The notes under the pieces were generated by a model. It was not told the DNA's origin, did not search any database, and saw only the letters and a program-made list of their open reading frames with translations. The position numbers were made by a program, and so were the translations under genes. This document shows positions 11,406 to 24,087 of a DNA stretch of 64,000 nucleotides, one piece after another; position 1 is the stretch's first letter; every line of letters starts with the position of its first letter. The stretch comes from Pyrrhoderma lamaoense (lineage: Eukaryota; Basidiomycota; Agaricomycetes; Hymenochaetales; Hymenochaetaceae): the NCBI GenBank assembly GCA_002794735.1, contig NBAZ01000001.1:2604001-2668000 (forward strand), given 5' to 3'.

Positions 11406-13492
11406 AGGAGGAGAGTGGGTGGAGGAAGTACGAAGGGGGGTGGAGCTGAAGGTGGTAGATAAAAGGGAGGAGAATGGGCGAAGAGGGAGGACTAATTAAT
11501 TGAAACAGTCAACGCTTGGACGTGACTTTAGAACTAATTTAATTAATTAATATGAATACTGTTTCTAAGAATAGCCCTGCGAGAAGCAATAACACCCCCC
11601 ATGCGCGGGAGAAAATATCAAATAATCAATTATTTTTGTTTATAGACGCTGAATATACTTCCGCAGCTTCTTTCGGACTCTTCCATGCCTATTAAACAGA
11701 CAAAACAATCAAATAAGGAAATAAGGAAAGTAAATAAATAAAAATCAAGAATTAAAGTAATCAGAGATTCAAGTTTTTCTTTCTCCCCTTCCGATTCGCT
11801 ATACGCCTACGTAGATTCATAGATCGTGAGCGGGATAATAGGCGGACAAAGTCAGAACAAAAACAAAGAGAGAAAAGGGGGTGGGATGAAGTAGTCCGAG
11901 GACGGGACACAGCCAAGTTTCGCATTGGAATTGATTTGATAATAAAGAGACAGATAACTGGACATTAGCACACAAACTAGAGCAGACGCGTTATTTGGAA
12001 TTGCGGTACAGTACTAGTTCAAGCGCACATGTACAAGCAGTGACCTAGATGAAAAAAACAGAAGAGACGTCGAGACAGACAACAAACCAAGTCTGTTCTC
12101 TTTTTTTCTCTCTCAAACAGACGTTGTCTGCCAGCAGTGCCAGCATGAAATCATCTGATAACTTCGTAGATTTCCCATTCTTTCAAATAAACCTCTTACC
12201 TGTTGAGCGTTTAATTACTTCTCCTTTTTTTTCCCTTCTTTTTTTTCACTTTCAGACCTTCGATATCACAGCCTTTGCTTCACAGAAGCCTTCAGTTAGA
12301 CTCACCCGGAGTTTTCTCTCTTCTTCTCTTCTTTGCGGCGCATGGGTTCCCCATTCCTTTTTGCCACTAAGAAACTGTTTGATGTAACATGAAAGAAATG
12401 AATCGAAAACGAAAAAAAACCTCGGCATCCGGCTTGTTAAAGTTTGATCTACGTTCTCGAACCCCACAAACGACATCGTTCATCTGATTCAGTCTTCCGT
12501 GAATCCTTCTGCCATCAAAATAAATTCAGTATCATGCTCTTCCCCCGGTCTCCCTCTCGCGCGACCACACACCCCATCGTGCTTCTATTATCTCGAATCC
12601 AGACTTCCCATATCTTTTTCTTTCTTTCTTTTCTTCATTCCCCTCCTTCACCTTACCTGTCATGTGATTCACACACAGACAAATAAACGTCTCGAACAAC
12701 TCTTCTCCATCAAAAGAAGCACTCAACTTCTTTTCTTTCTTCTATGATGATACACATAATCCCGATCCACACAAAGTCGGAAGTAGCTTATTCATCCCTT
12801 GAAAATAGTAGCACAAACTTCCTTTTCCTACCTACGAAGCTGACATACTCTTGGCCACCCTCGTTTTAGCTAAGCCCCATCTTCCAAAAAATTTACATGT
12901 CCCATACACACAAGCTATAATTAATCATCAGAATCCGAACCAACTCACTTCGTGACATCACAAAAAAAAACAGAAAGAAGGGAACCATATATCCAAAAAT
13001 CGATATATAACATACTCATTCTCTTTTTCTTTCTCTCTTTCACTGACGCATATATGATAAGTCAACGACAAATCTTAGTGTAAAGAGTGCCTCAATCCTG
13101 TACCTCCCAGTTTCGCGTGACCTTCTCTTCCCAAAACCGGACAGCGAGAAACAGGGAAGAAAAAGAAGTAACACTAAGAGGTTGACCGCGCAGTGACTCA
13201 CTCGGTCATTGTGAAGAGTCAGATGAAAGTAAATCACCTGTACTTTGTAACTTTGTACTCTGTTTAAAGAACGTCAAGAGTCAAGTCATCAGGGACTGTA
13301 CTAGGAAGCGCTGACAAGGGGCAGCGGCGGCAGAGAATGATAATCGATATGAGTCTCGATCCCCTCCCCTTTCCTCTTAGACTAATCCGTAATGCATTCA
13401 TTTCGATCTAGACTAAGATTCGTGCGATTAGGGAAATCAGGAAAAATAACATAACGTCATCATCATCAACAACAGAAAAAAGAAGAAAAAAT

Positions 13493-13506
13493 GGGGGGGG
13501 GGGGGG
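13493..13506. repeat. Poly-G run (14 nt)
   Basis: Fourteen consecutive G follow an A-rich stretch (13470-13491). It is the longest homopolymer in the window. Confidence 0.9.
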
Positions 13507-14205
13507 TTGAGATCAGTTTAAAACAGGACTGACTGATAATTCTCCTCAACGACTATGATAACACCGTAACACCGTAACTCCGGAGTGTCGATATCTTTCC
13601 AGTTAATAGTTATTATTTCGATATTTGCGCAGTTTTTTCTTTTTTTTTTGGTTATTGAGAAACCTAAAAAAGTTCTCTCAATTGAGATATTATCCAGTTA
13701 TCAAGATTCGCAACGCGCTAATTTCACCACTTAGATACTTATCTACTTACTTTACTTGGCTCTAGAAGCCCAACTTTGTCCCCGCAGTCTCTACGTAGTC
13801 TTACTAGCCTAAAGGCGCAGCACGTCGAATATAAATCCAAGTCTATATGGTTTACATGTAAAGATGAAGGAATCGGTAATCGGTAAAACTATGACTTGCA
13901 TGCATACCTATCAAATGTATCAATGTATCGTAATCGTCCATCGATAACAAAGAACCCCATCATCTATCTTCTATCTTCCGTCTTCCGTCTTCTGACTGTT
14001 CTAATACAAAAAAAAACAGACTGAGACTTCTCTTTGAGTTAAGGTCCTTGTGTCATTATAGAAGCGGAGTAAGAGTAGTTCTCTTCCTTCCTTCCTTTCT
14101 CCAATGAAAAACTAAATAAATAAACGCAGAACGCACGAGTAGATGGAACGATGTTGAAAAAGAAAACCAAGTCTGAAGTAGTGGAAAAATTAAGAAATAA
14201 GAAAT

Positions 14206-14230
14206 ATGACGGATCATCATCATCATCATG
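14206..14230. repeat. (TCA)n microsatellite
   Basis: A short tract of five to six ATC/TCA units in the gene-free region, followed by a diverged unit. Confidence 0.8.
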
Positions 14231-15010
14231 TACATCATAGGGTACGTGGAGTTGCCACGGAAAAATTACGCAATCCAAAAAAAAGAACTTTAGTTCTAAG
14301 TTTACTTGTAACGTTTTTCTTTCTGAAGTGTGGCGATGCACCTAGTTATGTTTGTTTGTTTATGATTTTCATCAAGACTAAGTATGAGTACATGGACCCT
14401 GATCAGCAGTCCGTTCATCCAGAGGAACCGGGAGGAATCTCACTTTTCATTCACATCTACAATTTAAATTTAAGGGTTATATTCTCCTCACGTATCTCAG
14501 CCTCGTGGGCCCTTCGTATTTCTTTCCGGTTTACTTATTCTGACGTCTAACTAACCATCTACTTTCTATCTAATTTAAAGGTATTTTACTATATATCTTA
14601 TAATATCATTTTATCTTCAATATTCAATCTTCGCATTTACATCCACCTGATCTCCCACTCTTCCATTATGATTCTCCGATAAAATTCTTCCGGTGAAAGA
14701 GGGAGTTAAGACGAGAAGACAAAAGCAGGTTTTTTTGATCTTTTCCCTTTTTCTGTTTCTGTTTCTCTTTGTGGACGTAGGACGTCCAGATTATCATCTA
14801 ACCGTCCGTCAAACCGTCGAAATAGGAAAACCAATTTCCCTAAGTGTTAGTGTGTACGAGTTTGAATCTGTAGCTTCAAGAAGAAGGGAAGAGAAGGAAA
14901 TGCTAAATTAAATTAAGATAACATAAATAAAATATCTTATAAAGGTTTTTCGATCGGGTCTCGGAGATGCAAGATGCAAGATGGATGGTGAGTGAGTCAA
15001 TAACATAATC

Positions 15011-15053
15011 ACATAAATACATAAAACATAAAAACATAAAAACATAAAAACAT
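15011..15053. repeat. ACATAAAA-type tandem repeat
   Basis: Five to six tandem units of roughly 8-9 bp (ACATAAAA with one to two extra bases). Confidence 0.85.
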
Positions 15054-15106
15054 ATCAAATCAGAACTAAACCACCTACCACCTATCTAATTCGAGTTTCT
15101 CGAAAG

Positions 15107-15133
15107 TAGATAGATGGATAGATGGATAGATGA
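15107..15133. repeat. (TAGA/TGGA)n tetranucleotide repeat
   Basis: TAGATAGATGGATAGATGGA-type tetranucleotide units in tandem. Confidence 0.85.
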
Positions 15134-15204
15134 GTGTTGGGTTTCCTGACCTTCTCTTCTCTTTTCACTTAGTCTTTCAGTCGTGACTCGAATTGGGTCG
15201 AGTC

Positions 15205-15223
15205 GGATTGGATTGGATTGGAT
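15205..15223. repeat. (GGATT)n repeat
   Basis: Nearly four perfect GGATT units in tandem. Confidence 0.85.
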
Positions 15224-15400
15224 GTAGACTAACTAACTGTCTGACTGAATGACTCTTCTTTCCTTGAGTTGAAGAAGTTCCTAATCAGACAGACGGGAAG
15301 ATAGGTACCAAAGTAGAAGCATAAGAAAAATCTCAGTCTCAATCTAGTTTCATCGAGACACTCGGTCAGAATATTCGTTCACTGGACATTGATCGTTTGT

Positions 15401-15425
15401 CGTCATCGTCGTCATCGTCATCGTC
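15401..15425. repeat. (CGTCAT)n-like microsatellite
   Basis: Tandem CGTCAT and CGT units, interrupted. Confidence 0.8.
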
Positions 15426-16133
15426 TCAGTGTAAGAAGTTGGAAAATCTAAGAGCAGAGAGAAGAGAGAAGAGTGACACAGGGGTTCTTTTTCAGGTCCC
15501 GCCCCCGCCCCGCCTTCGCGACAACCAAGATGAATCCCAAAATCAACGATTACTTCTTCTCCTGTCTATTATGAACACTATTGATCAAGCTGAAGTTGTT
15601 TTATGTCTGACTTCTCAGGGACCTTAGAGCTTAAAGCTTAGGCTAGTAGAACCACAATTGTTTGGCGTGAATATAAAAACCCACAGTAACCTTTAACTCC
15701 CAGGAAAAAACAACAACAAGAAAAGTCGATAACACATGCTACGTAGTCACTTATCTCCGATCCCAGCTCTTTTATAATAACTTAACTTATAGATAAGTAT
15801 AGTATACATGTAAACACTTTCACTCGTACGTACGTGGAATGACTTCATACACATCAGTCCAAAATATCAAACTATATCATTATGATTATAATCATATCAT
15901 ATCACGACCATCCATTCTTCAAAACACCATGATAATCATAATGATATATTCCTTCAATAATTCTTATAAGCCTTTCGTATCGATAGATACTCGAGTAACA
16001 AATAACGTCAACCGTTGACATCGAAGATCCTCCCACCCATAACTCATTGGCGTGGTATATGTGATTAATAAACCAAGTTCTAATCCTTAGGCTACGATCC
16101 CTTCTTAACGTCTTGTACAAAAAAAAAAAGGTA

Positions 16134-16144
16134 GGGGGGGGGGG
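16134..16144. repeat. Poly-G run (11 nt)
   Basis: Eleven consecutive G just after an A-run (16119-16129). Confidence 0.85.
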
Positions 16145-17384
16145 AACAAGAAAGCAGACAACGCCACAGTGTGGCGTTTGTCAGTTTATGTCTAGTGCGT
16201 CATTGAATAAAAAGAAAAAGAAATTTTTTTTAAAAACTTTTTAAAAAGGGAAGTCAAAAGTCCTTGTTTATTTCATTTATCCATCCGATTTTCAAAAGAT
16301 TTTATTACAAACTAAGAGTAAGTAACAACGTACAATGTACAAACAACTTCTTTTCGTTGTTCTTTCTTCACCGAATCGAATTAAATCAAATCGAGGTAGA
16401 CGTTAACACGAGACAAGGAGACAAGAACGGGTTTAGAACGACTTGTAAAGGGACGTACGTAGTCATAATAGTAATGAATCGAGATCGAGATCCAAAAACA
16501 CAAAACAAAACATGTAATTTAAGATATAAAACAAAATGATAGAAAAAGGAGCGAGGCAGACAGAAACGGATTCGAGAAACCATTCCGCCGTAGGCGGGGA
16601 GGTGGTAGGCCTACACTGAGTTTTGACTTTTTTCCACAAAGTCAAGTCAGGAAAACGTTAGACGTCAAAAAAAAACACCAGAATTGGTTGGTACTTAAAC
16701 TGGTCCAGATTCAAATCCTCCCTTTCCTTCCCCCTCTCTCCTTCCTTGACGTCTTCACATATGTGAAAGGAAGAAGAATAGACCAATAAGAGAAGTCGAA
16801 AGTCGATGAAAAGAAAGAAAGAAAAAAGGAGCGTCGGAGTTTCCTACAAAACCGGTAAGAGAGTAAAATATTAAATAAAGTACGAGCATGATTAAATGAT
16901 TTATAAACAAGATCTAATCAGTTCAGTCTGTTTCGAAATACACAAAAGGGTTTAAGGGTTAAGATTGTAATAACGAATAACGAATTTCAATTTATTTGTT
17001 CAGAACTGTTCAATTTCAATTTATTATACTCACATAAAGGGCTATTTATTCGAGCGAGGCGTAAACGGTAAAAGATAAAGGAAGAGAGAAGAGAAAAAGA
17101 AAAAAAATCAAGAAAACCAAGGAATGACATAAAGACAAGGGAGCGTGAGAGGGAAGTGACGACGTACATGTACATTCAGAACAGCATATACAAAACAAAA
17201 TCAGAGATAGAAGGGGCGGGGACGGGGGTGTAAAGAGAACGAAAGCAGAGAAGGATAGAAGTCGGGCACATATTGTAAGGTTAACATCGACAGCGGGGTC
17301 AAAAAAAACAATTGAGATATACTCGTTGAGGGCGGTTGGATACACAGTAGTAAAAAAAAAAAAGTAAGTAAGTAAATGTACACA

Positions 17385-17394
17385 GGGGGGGGGG
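17385..17394. repeat. Poly-G run (10 nt)
   Basis: Ten consecutive G in the A/G-rich part of the gene-free region. Confidence 0.85.
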
Positions 17395-18031
17395 ACATGC
17401 GATATAAAGAACAAGAAAAAAACGTTTAGATTGTTTTATAATCGATCAGAAAAGAAAGAGAGAGGTATCAGATATGATGTGCAGATAGCAGCCAATTATA
17501 CATAACAGGACAAATACAGTCAATGATCAATGCGAGTGATGGATAAATGGATGCGGTGCAAAGATAATTGGATGATGGGTTCGTGCGAAGTTGTGTTGGG
17601 GAAAGAGAGAAAAAAAGGTGAAGAAAAGAAAATAAGAAGCAGTCCAGCAGGCTCGATGCAAGTCACGAAATGATAAGTACTAGTTGGGGGCTGGGAAAAA
17701 CAGATTTTGAAAGCCCAACGAAAACAGATCAATCTACATGCAGGAGATCGGGAGTCAAGCAGGGCAAAGACGTAATTAGTTTATCAACTTCTCGTTAATT
17801 TTACGTCCATACTCACCATCATGGACACACAAAAACTTCGGGTAAATGGTGCCACGTGCATAATGTGTGAGAGATGAAATGGGAAAAAAATTGCCAAGAA
17901 GGAATAAATATTGCAGCTCAAAGGGTCATGAGAGGTCGTCACAAAGAACATTCAAAAAAAGGGAAAATTTCAATTGGGGGAACGGGAGGCGGGGCTCATG
18001 ATTGATTCGGATGACGATAGAGAAGTACGCG

Positions 18032-20060
18032 TTAACGTCGCTTTCCCGAAATCCATGTCAAATTGACGCTGCCCACGTCTGCAATGTGGACACGTGCAGA
18101 GATACGACAAACCTGTCAGATCAAGTGCCGATATGTGCAAAAACGAGAATTTAGAGGGTTAAGAAGTCAGTTTAATCAATGATTGACATTTTAGACTGTA
18201 GAGATTCATACCGTGTCAGCAACGTCAGCCCGCTTAAAGTCAACAATCAGATCGCCATTCGGCATGCGATTTATCTGACGTAGTTCGCCAAATCCCTGGA
18301 TAACACACACAAAATTGTTCTTTCAATGAGTCTCTCCCTTTCTTGACGCTACACAGATCTAAGGTGATCCGAGAGTAAAAAAAAATAAAACATACCTCGC
18401 ACCATCTTCTGAGCCCCTGTACGGCCGGAACATTATCAGGTTCAATCCCACTTACAACCAGCTTTTTGCGTCTTGCACCAGTTGAAGTTCCTAGGATACT
18501 ACTCGTCTTCCCAATAGGCACACTGCCAATGCTGCCAATACTTAGAGTACTGAGGGCCGAGCTTGAGACGCTATGCTTCTTCTCCTTAAAGACACTGTGA
18601 TTTGATGTCCTACGTGTCAACGGTACTTGGTATAAAAACTCAGAAGGAATAGCAGGCAAGGGAGGGGCTTCATCTCCCTGAGAGCACAGAGAACCAGCAG
18701 AGAAAGTAGATTGGGTAGGAGAAGAAAGAGTAACCGGAACCTGGCGTGAGGACGCCTTAGAAAGACTAATGTTAAACTTTGGTATAAATCGAATAGATGA
18801 CCCGCCACGTAGAGACCGCTTTTTATCTTCAACTGCAATAGGAATAGATACTGAAGTAGTTGTCGTTGATGCACTGGTCGACGGCCTCGGACTGCTTGAT
18901 GCAGTGGAGGATGGAGAAACTTCACTCCCCTGAGGACTCGCGTTGGAATGAGTCTTCATCAAGTTACTAAGTCGGTAGCGCATAGAGTTACGGGGTGTCT
19001 CAAAGCTCTTCATTATGCTTAAGCTTGCGTTATCTTCTTCAACCTGTTCAACCCTTAGGTTTCCTGGTGTTTCCGCGTTCAAAAAGTCTAGTGGGATGGG
19101 TGAACGTCTTCGAGAAACAGAAGCTTTTCTCAGGGTCGAAGGTGGTGTCGAGAGGTCGATCGGCTCACCAGGAGTCGAGAACGATCGTCGGGGGTGTGGA
19201 AGAGTCTTGGTGAACGGAAGGTTACGCCAGGACGAGATGGAGAGAATACTAGCAGGACGAGGTGCACGAAGAGAGGAAGGGGTATGAGCGGAGGCGGAAA
19301 TGCTATCTACAACTGTGGCTGCCAGCAAATCTGTCAGAGGGGCTACATGCGCAGAGGATTGAAGTTAGTTATATGCTCGCTTCATTATAAAGCGTTGGCA
19401 AGGTCACTCACCTCGAGGCCAGACACATTGTCTTGACCGGACGTCAAAGACGGGCCGGCATACTGAGTTTCGCGCGGCTCGTCCTCCTCTACAATCACAA
19501 AGCTACGCAACGAAGCAACATCATCTTTATGATTCTCTTTTTAACGGCATGATTCGTTAGGTTCGGGTATGCCAGGTAGGGATTACTAGGAGTCCCCGCT
19601 GCTTTTTGGATACGTTCACGTGCCGCCGCATCTAATGGAAAAATGTGTTTTTCTTGTTCCTCCAGCCAACGCTCAATTCGGCGCGTCTTTTTGCTCGTCT
19701 GATCACTCAAAGAAGCGCCAGAGAATTCGAAAGGAGGTAGGAGACGTGAAGAGGATAAGAAGAGGCTATGTCGCCATTTGAAATGGAAGCTGGACGACCG
19801 GGCTTGTTGGGCTTTAGTGGCGCGGGACCCAGAGACGAGCTGGGCCTTATTTCACGCGTTGACCAAGCATCTGATCTAGAGGACTGGGAAGAAGCTGGAT
19901 AGCCAACGCGTTGTCAGTGAGAACTCTTGAGAGTATGAAAAGGGTGTAGAGAAGCTGAAAACAGACCGAGAGATGAATCGGCGGAGATCTTCCTGACTAG
20001 AGGCAATGCATTGGATTTAATTTTCTTGATCACTTTTGGAGGCGTGTTTGCAGAAGGCAT
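18032..20060 (-). CDS. Ser-rich protein with C-terminal RRM-like domain
   Basis: Seven exons: 19967-20060, 19856-19894, 19587-19802, 19408-19524, 18396-19342, 18212-18295, 18032-18112. They sum to exactly 526 codons without any frame break. Start ATG 20058-20060, stop 18032-18034. The N-terminal third contains FKWRHSLFLSSSRLLPPFEF, then SKKTRRIERWLEEQEKHIFP, a basic-acidic helical block. The middle is low-complexity Ser/Thr/Pro. The last ~85 residues form one RRM-like fold: KKLVVSGIEPDN (beta 1), GLRRWCEGFGELRQI, GDLIVDFKRADVADTV, and a final strand VNLTWISG. A nucleoporin Nup53/Nup35-type RRM is one possibility, but I see no diagnostic motif. Hidden introns were chosen because they keep phase and have CTAAC-like branch sites. 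Confidence 0.65.
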
Positions 20061-21585
20061 TTAGCCTGTCCGCGGATGGAGTGTAAGAGTGGATATTGGC
20101 GCGTCAAGAGAAGAGACTACTGCCGTGATATGAGAAGGAAATTACTAGGATACACCGTGGACAAACAAAGGCGATACGCGTCCGAGCGTCGGGAAGGGCG
20201 GTATGTGGTCCACGGAGGGGGAAAAGGGGATGTTGAAGGTGAGGAAGCATCCATTGATGAGGTTGATACTTATAAGTGGGTTCATCCTGTCTTTCTTGTT
20301 CCTACTTCGGCTGGCCCCGAATGTTTACTTGACACGTACGTAAGCCGGACTGTTCGACCGCTCAGGGTCTACTTCCCGAGCGTTTTGTGTGCCATAGCTC
20401 TAAGCTTAGCATTTGCTTCAGCTAGTGCCCAGCATAGCATAGCCCTCTTTGACCCGCGAACCGGCCGACGCTCGCTGCTCGCCAATCACGCACAACACAA
20501 ATCGCTCGTACGCAACTCGACTTGTCGTGCTGCCTCGTTTATCCAATGCTCACCTTACGTACCCTCTCTCTCTCTGGGCGATATGCTGATTCACACATAC
20601 ATACAAATGTGCCATCAACGTGCTATCAACACGAGGCAATCCACGGCTCCCTCCCTTTTCTGTCCCCTTGCTCTCCCCATTTTTTCTTCTCATATTCATC
20701 GGCTCTGCACTAGTCTAGCTCTCCCTTTCTGCCTTCCTTTCTTTCAATTCATTCCACCCTAGTCACCTAGCCTCCATTTTCAAAGGGAACCGCACCCACG
20801 AACAAGGGAATTCAGCCTTCCATGTTCAACATTACTCTAACAAGCCAGAGTAAATCCATCGCGGGTGGACACTATCATCTTACCATCACGTCACCTGCAT
20901 ATTCGCATATTTTACAATCCTTTGTGATCATAATACGCGTCATGTATAGTTATAATTAGCTCTCACCCTAATTCGTTTGGAGCTTATAGTAGTCATGTTG
21001 ACGAAGATACTAATGCACCCACAAACTCCGCAGACATGGACTATGCTAAAGAGAGTTATACACGAATCGTGTATGGACATGGCATACTTCCACATATGCT
21101 GCGCTCCGAATCGTGGGTGCGGAGATAACGAATCAAAATGAGTATTATTCCCGTCTTGAATATAATAGATCGGATCGCGTATACACTGAGATTCGAGAAT
21201 ACATGGAAGTAATTGTACAAGTACATGAACATGATCAAGTAGTGTCATTCCATGCCTTCTGAGTAAAAGGGAAAAATGGCAAACGTTGGCTTCGGTGTGA
21301 TTTAAGAAATCATCTGTGTGTCAAATCCGATCTAGGATCAGCGGGCCAAAGTGATCAGAGATCTCAAGCTTGAGCTTTGAGCCAAAGAGAAACATCTATT
21401 TAAAGAGGTCCAGGGCTCGGATCAGGTCCGGCCAAACGGACACGGAATTCGGACTGAGCTCTCGGAATTTTTTTTTCTCTCAAAGAAGCAATCTGATTGC
21501 TAATACAAATCAACGACACTCCGTTGCAACGGGCCGTGCTCGTTCTAGTAGTATTCCTCTCGCATCGTCCACCTCGACAAATACA
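20061..21585. other. Divergent intergenic region
   Basis: About 1.5 kb separates the RRM-like gene (-) from CFD1 (+). The stretch 20560-20760 is CT-rich. An open frame runs from 20076 to 20762 but has no protein-like composition or domain. This should hold two promoters. Nothing else seen. Confidence 0.55.
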
Positions 21586-22780
21586 ATGACGATGGATGCG
21601 GATACAATTACAGAAACGCCGGTATCGCGGAGACTGAATTCTGTAAAAAACATCATCATCGTCCTCTCAGGAAAGGGCGGTGCGTATCTCCATCTTCATC
21701 ATCTTCTAATAATGTTCTCTGTTCTCGTTCAATCCATCCTTGATCTTACATCTCATTATATGCTTCCTTAAAGGTGTCGGAAAGTCATCCGTTTCTGCTC
21801 AACTAGCTCTAGCCCTATATGCTTCGTCACCATCTGCTCGCGTCGGGATCCTCGACGTTGACCTAACTGGGCCGTCCATACCCCGCATGCTCGGAGTTGC
21901 AGGCAAACCAGTTCACCAGAGTTCCGAAGGTTGGGTACCTGTATATGCTGATGCGAACACTAACAATGCATCAAGTCGCCTCGGATGCATGAGTGTTGGC
22001 TTCCTATTAAAGAAGCGGGAAGATTCAGTGGTCTGGCGAGGTCCAAAGAAGAATGCGATGATCCGCCAATTTCTGAGTGATGTAAGATGGGGTGAGCTAG
22101 ACTACCTGGTTATAGACACCCCTCCTGGTGAGTCCTCTATTTTTGATTCTCTTTTTTTTCATTCACGAAGATTGCTGATACGGCCTTCTTTCGTTCTTAA
22201 ACTTTTCGGGGCGTCCATCTCTCCCTTTTGCAATGTAGGAACTTCCGACGAGCATCTTTCCCTCCTCGAGCACCTTTCTCCACTCGGTTCTCGGCTCTCT
22301 TCTATAATCGTCACAACCCCCAGGCTGTTGCTCTTGCCGATGCCCTTAAATGTCTTTCCTTCACCCGAACCGTTTCATTACCTGTATTGGAGTGATAGAA
22401 AATATGAGTGGATATGTCTGTCCTTGCTGCGGCGAGGTAAGCAATATCTTCTCTAAAGGTGGAGGAGAAGCGATGGCAAAAAAGGAAGGATTGAGGTTCT
22501 TGGGAGGATTGCCGGTTGATACGGAATTGGTCACTCTCTTAGATGCTGCTGAGAGTACCGAAGCCTCGGCTGAAGAAGAGGATAGTGGACTCGAGAAGAA
22601 AGACGGGAGGTGACGAGTGTAAATGAAGGCACGGACTCGGCTTCAGCGTTTCCGCTCTTAGACCGGTATCTCAGAACATCGTCTTGGAAATTGTTTAAGG
22701 AAATAGTAACCAAGGCACTCGAAAACTTAAATGGGACAGAAGTAAAAGAACAACTACCTCGGACAGATGCAAACGAATAA
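21586..22780 (+). CDS. CFD1: Cytosolic Fe-S cluster assembly P-loop ATPase CFD1/NUBP2
   Basis: Exons 21586-21679, 21774-22127, 22239-22780; about 330 aa. The deviant Walker A motif SGKGGVGKSS spans the first intron. It is followed by [57 protein letters not shown] and [18 protein letters not shown], whose Cys pair would bind the bridging 4Fe-4S cluster. There is no N-terminal four-Cys ferredoxin motif, which argues for CFD1/NUBP2 rather than NBP35/NUBP1. CFD1 works with NBP35 as the cytosolic scaffold for Fe-S clusters. The last exon needs one extra base at three points: the C5 run near 22319, GTATTGG near 22387, and GGG near 22610. After them the C-terminus [20 protein letters not shown] reads normally to TAA 22778-22780. 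The gene is essential in yeast, so decay is unlikely. Confidence 0.9.
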
Positions 22781-23220
22781 CCTTTTCGACTCAACGTTCT
22801 TGTACTTATTCGCCTGTAGGAAAACCTTCCTTTATATACTTTCATATGTATCATTCAATTCTTCCGGACCTGGTTAGATAGCACCCCTTTGTTGTAGCGA
22901 TATTATTCTTTAAAATGGGCATTATAGAGTTTGTATTTCTTGCCAAATTAGTTCATAAAATAAAGCTTTCTTAGAGCTAAATGAGACTCAAATCTGACTC
23001 TGACATTCGAATCTGGCAAGTTCTTGTTTTGGCAGGCTCTGATCATGTGATATACTTAGTCATCATGAAGACTCCGATTCAGAAATCCCGTCTGCCAAAA
23101 CGAAAGAAGATATTCCCAAAAGCTCAAAATCCTAAATCCGAAGAGTTACCACTTTGTCTACTAGGAGAAAACGTACTAATACCGAGGAAGAAAGATTTTT
23201 GCAACTCTACTTCAGAAAAT
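22781..23220. other. Intergenic region, tandem genes
   Basis: This 440-bp gap lies between CFD1 and RPB6. It should contain the terminator of the former and the promoter of the latter. The open frame starting at 22981 runs into the RPB6 start and has no protein character upstream of it. Confidence 0.6.
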
Positions 23221-24087
23221 ATGTCTGATGATGGATATGGTGGTGGATATGGTGGTGGGGACTTTGAAGAAAAGTGAGCCTTCTGGTCTAACACACTTCG
23301 TAGCTCCTTGTTTCGCAAGAGCATACGATGTTGTTTTGAGATATGCCACAATCTGACATGCCTTATCACTTGAAAGCTTTGAGGAGGAAGCATATGTTCG
23401 TTCTCCGCTCTTTTCTCAAACTAGAACCAACGTTGAAACAAGAACCAACATAATCTTTTTTTTTCTCATCCTTTTTTCAATATAGAATAATGAATACGAG
23501 TTACTCCGTGCAGAACAAGAGCTGAACGCAGAAGCTGACCCAAGTAATGATCTTGAGGGTTCGCCTCAGCCAAATGGACACGCAGTAAATGGAGACGGGG
23601 TAAACGGGGATATTAACGGAAATGTTAGCGATCCAGATGCTACGGGTGGACAGAACCCTTTACAAGGCGAAAGACAACCGAATAAAATTAGAGTGACTAC
23701 CCCATATTTGACGAAGTACGAAAGAGCGAGAATACTTGGAACGAGGGCTTTACAGATTAGGTGCGTAGAACTCAATTTTATCATTGTAAATTAGTGCTTT
23801 TTTTGGAGGATGGTGAATTGCTGACTCTTTTTTGATGTTCTTTTCTTTATTTCTGTTCTGGGATCATCTATTCTTGGACTTTTTTTTGTTTTTGGCTATT
23901 TTCGAATCTGGAAATGACACCTAAAAGTATGAACGCACCCGTTTTGGTACCTTTGGATGGGGAAACCGATGCTCTTCAAATTGCTATCAAAGAACTATCA
24001 CAACGTAAAATACCGTTAATCATCCGGCGATATCTACCAGATGGGAGCTTCGAAGATTGGTCTGTTGCGGAATTAATCAGCGAATGA
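23221..24087 (+). CDS. RPB6: RNA polymerases I, II and III common subunit RPB6 (ABC23)
   Basis: Exons 23221-23273, 23377-23395, 23486-23760 and 23928-24087 give 168 aa. The conserved core is [20 protein letters not shown], then [20 protein letters not shown] and [20 protein letters not shown], the highly conserved omega-like fold that holds the largest polymerase subunit. The N-terminus is acidic and Gly/Tyr-rich, as in other fungi. The second exon is only 19 nt. It is needed because joining exons 1 and 3 directly breaks the frame, and with it the acidic run FEENFEEEAYNNEYELL reads through. The last intron (167 nt) is long for this genome. Confidence 0.93.

Larger units (their letters stand above)
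10934..18031. other. 7.1-kb gene-free region rich in simple repeats
   Basis: No open frame here has recognisable protein character, and I found no tRNA-like or rRNA-like segment. The sequence is strongly strand-asymmetric: C/T-rich on the plus strand at 12050-12750, A/G-rich at about 13900-17700. It contains three long G runs and several microsatellites (listed separately). It is upstream of the multi-RRM gene and downstream of the next minus-strand gene, so it would hold a very long promoter or 5' UTR of the former. An unrecognised non-coding RNA gene is possible. Confidence 0.65.

Noticed and set aside
12049..12750. Open frames in the C/T-rich part of the gene-free region
   Set aside because: They are rich in Ser, Phe and Leu simply because of the base skew, and they show no conserved motif or splice logic.
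20076..20762. 228-codon open frame between the RRM-like gene and CFD1
   Set aside because: Composition shifts along its length, there is no domain, and it fills a divergent promoter.
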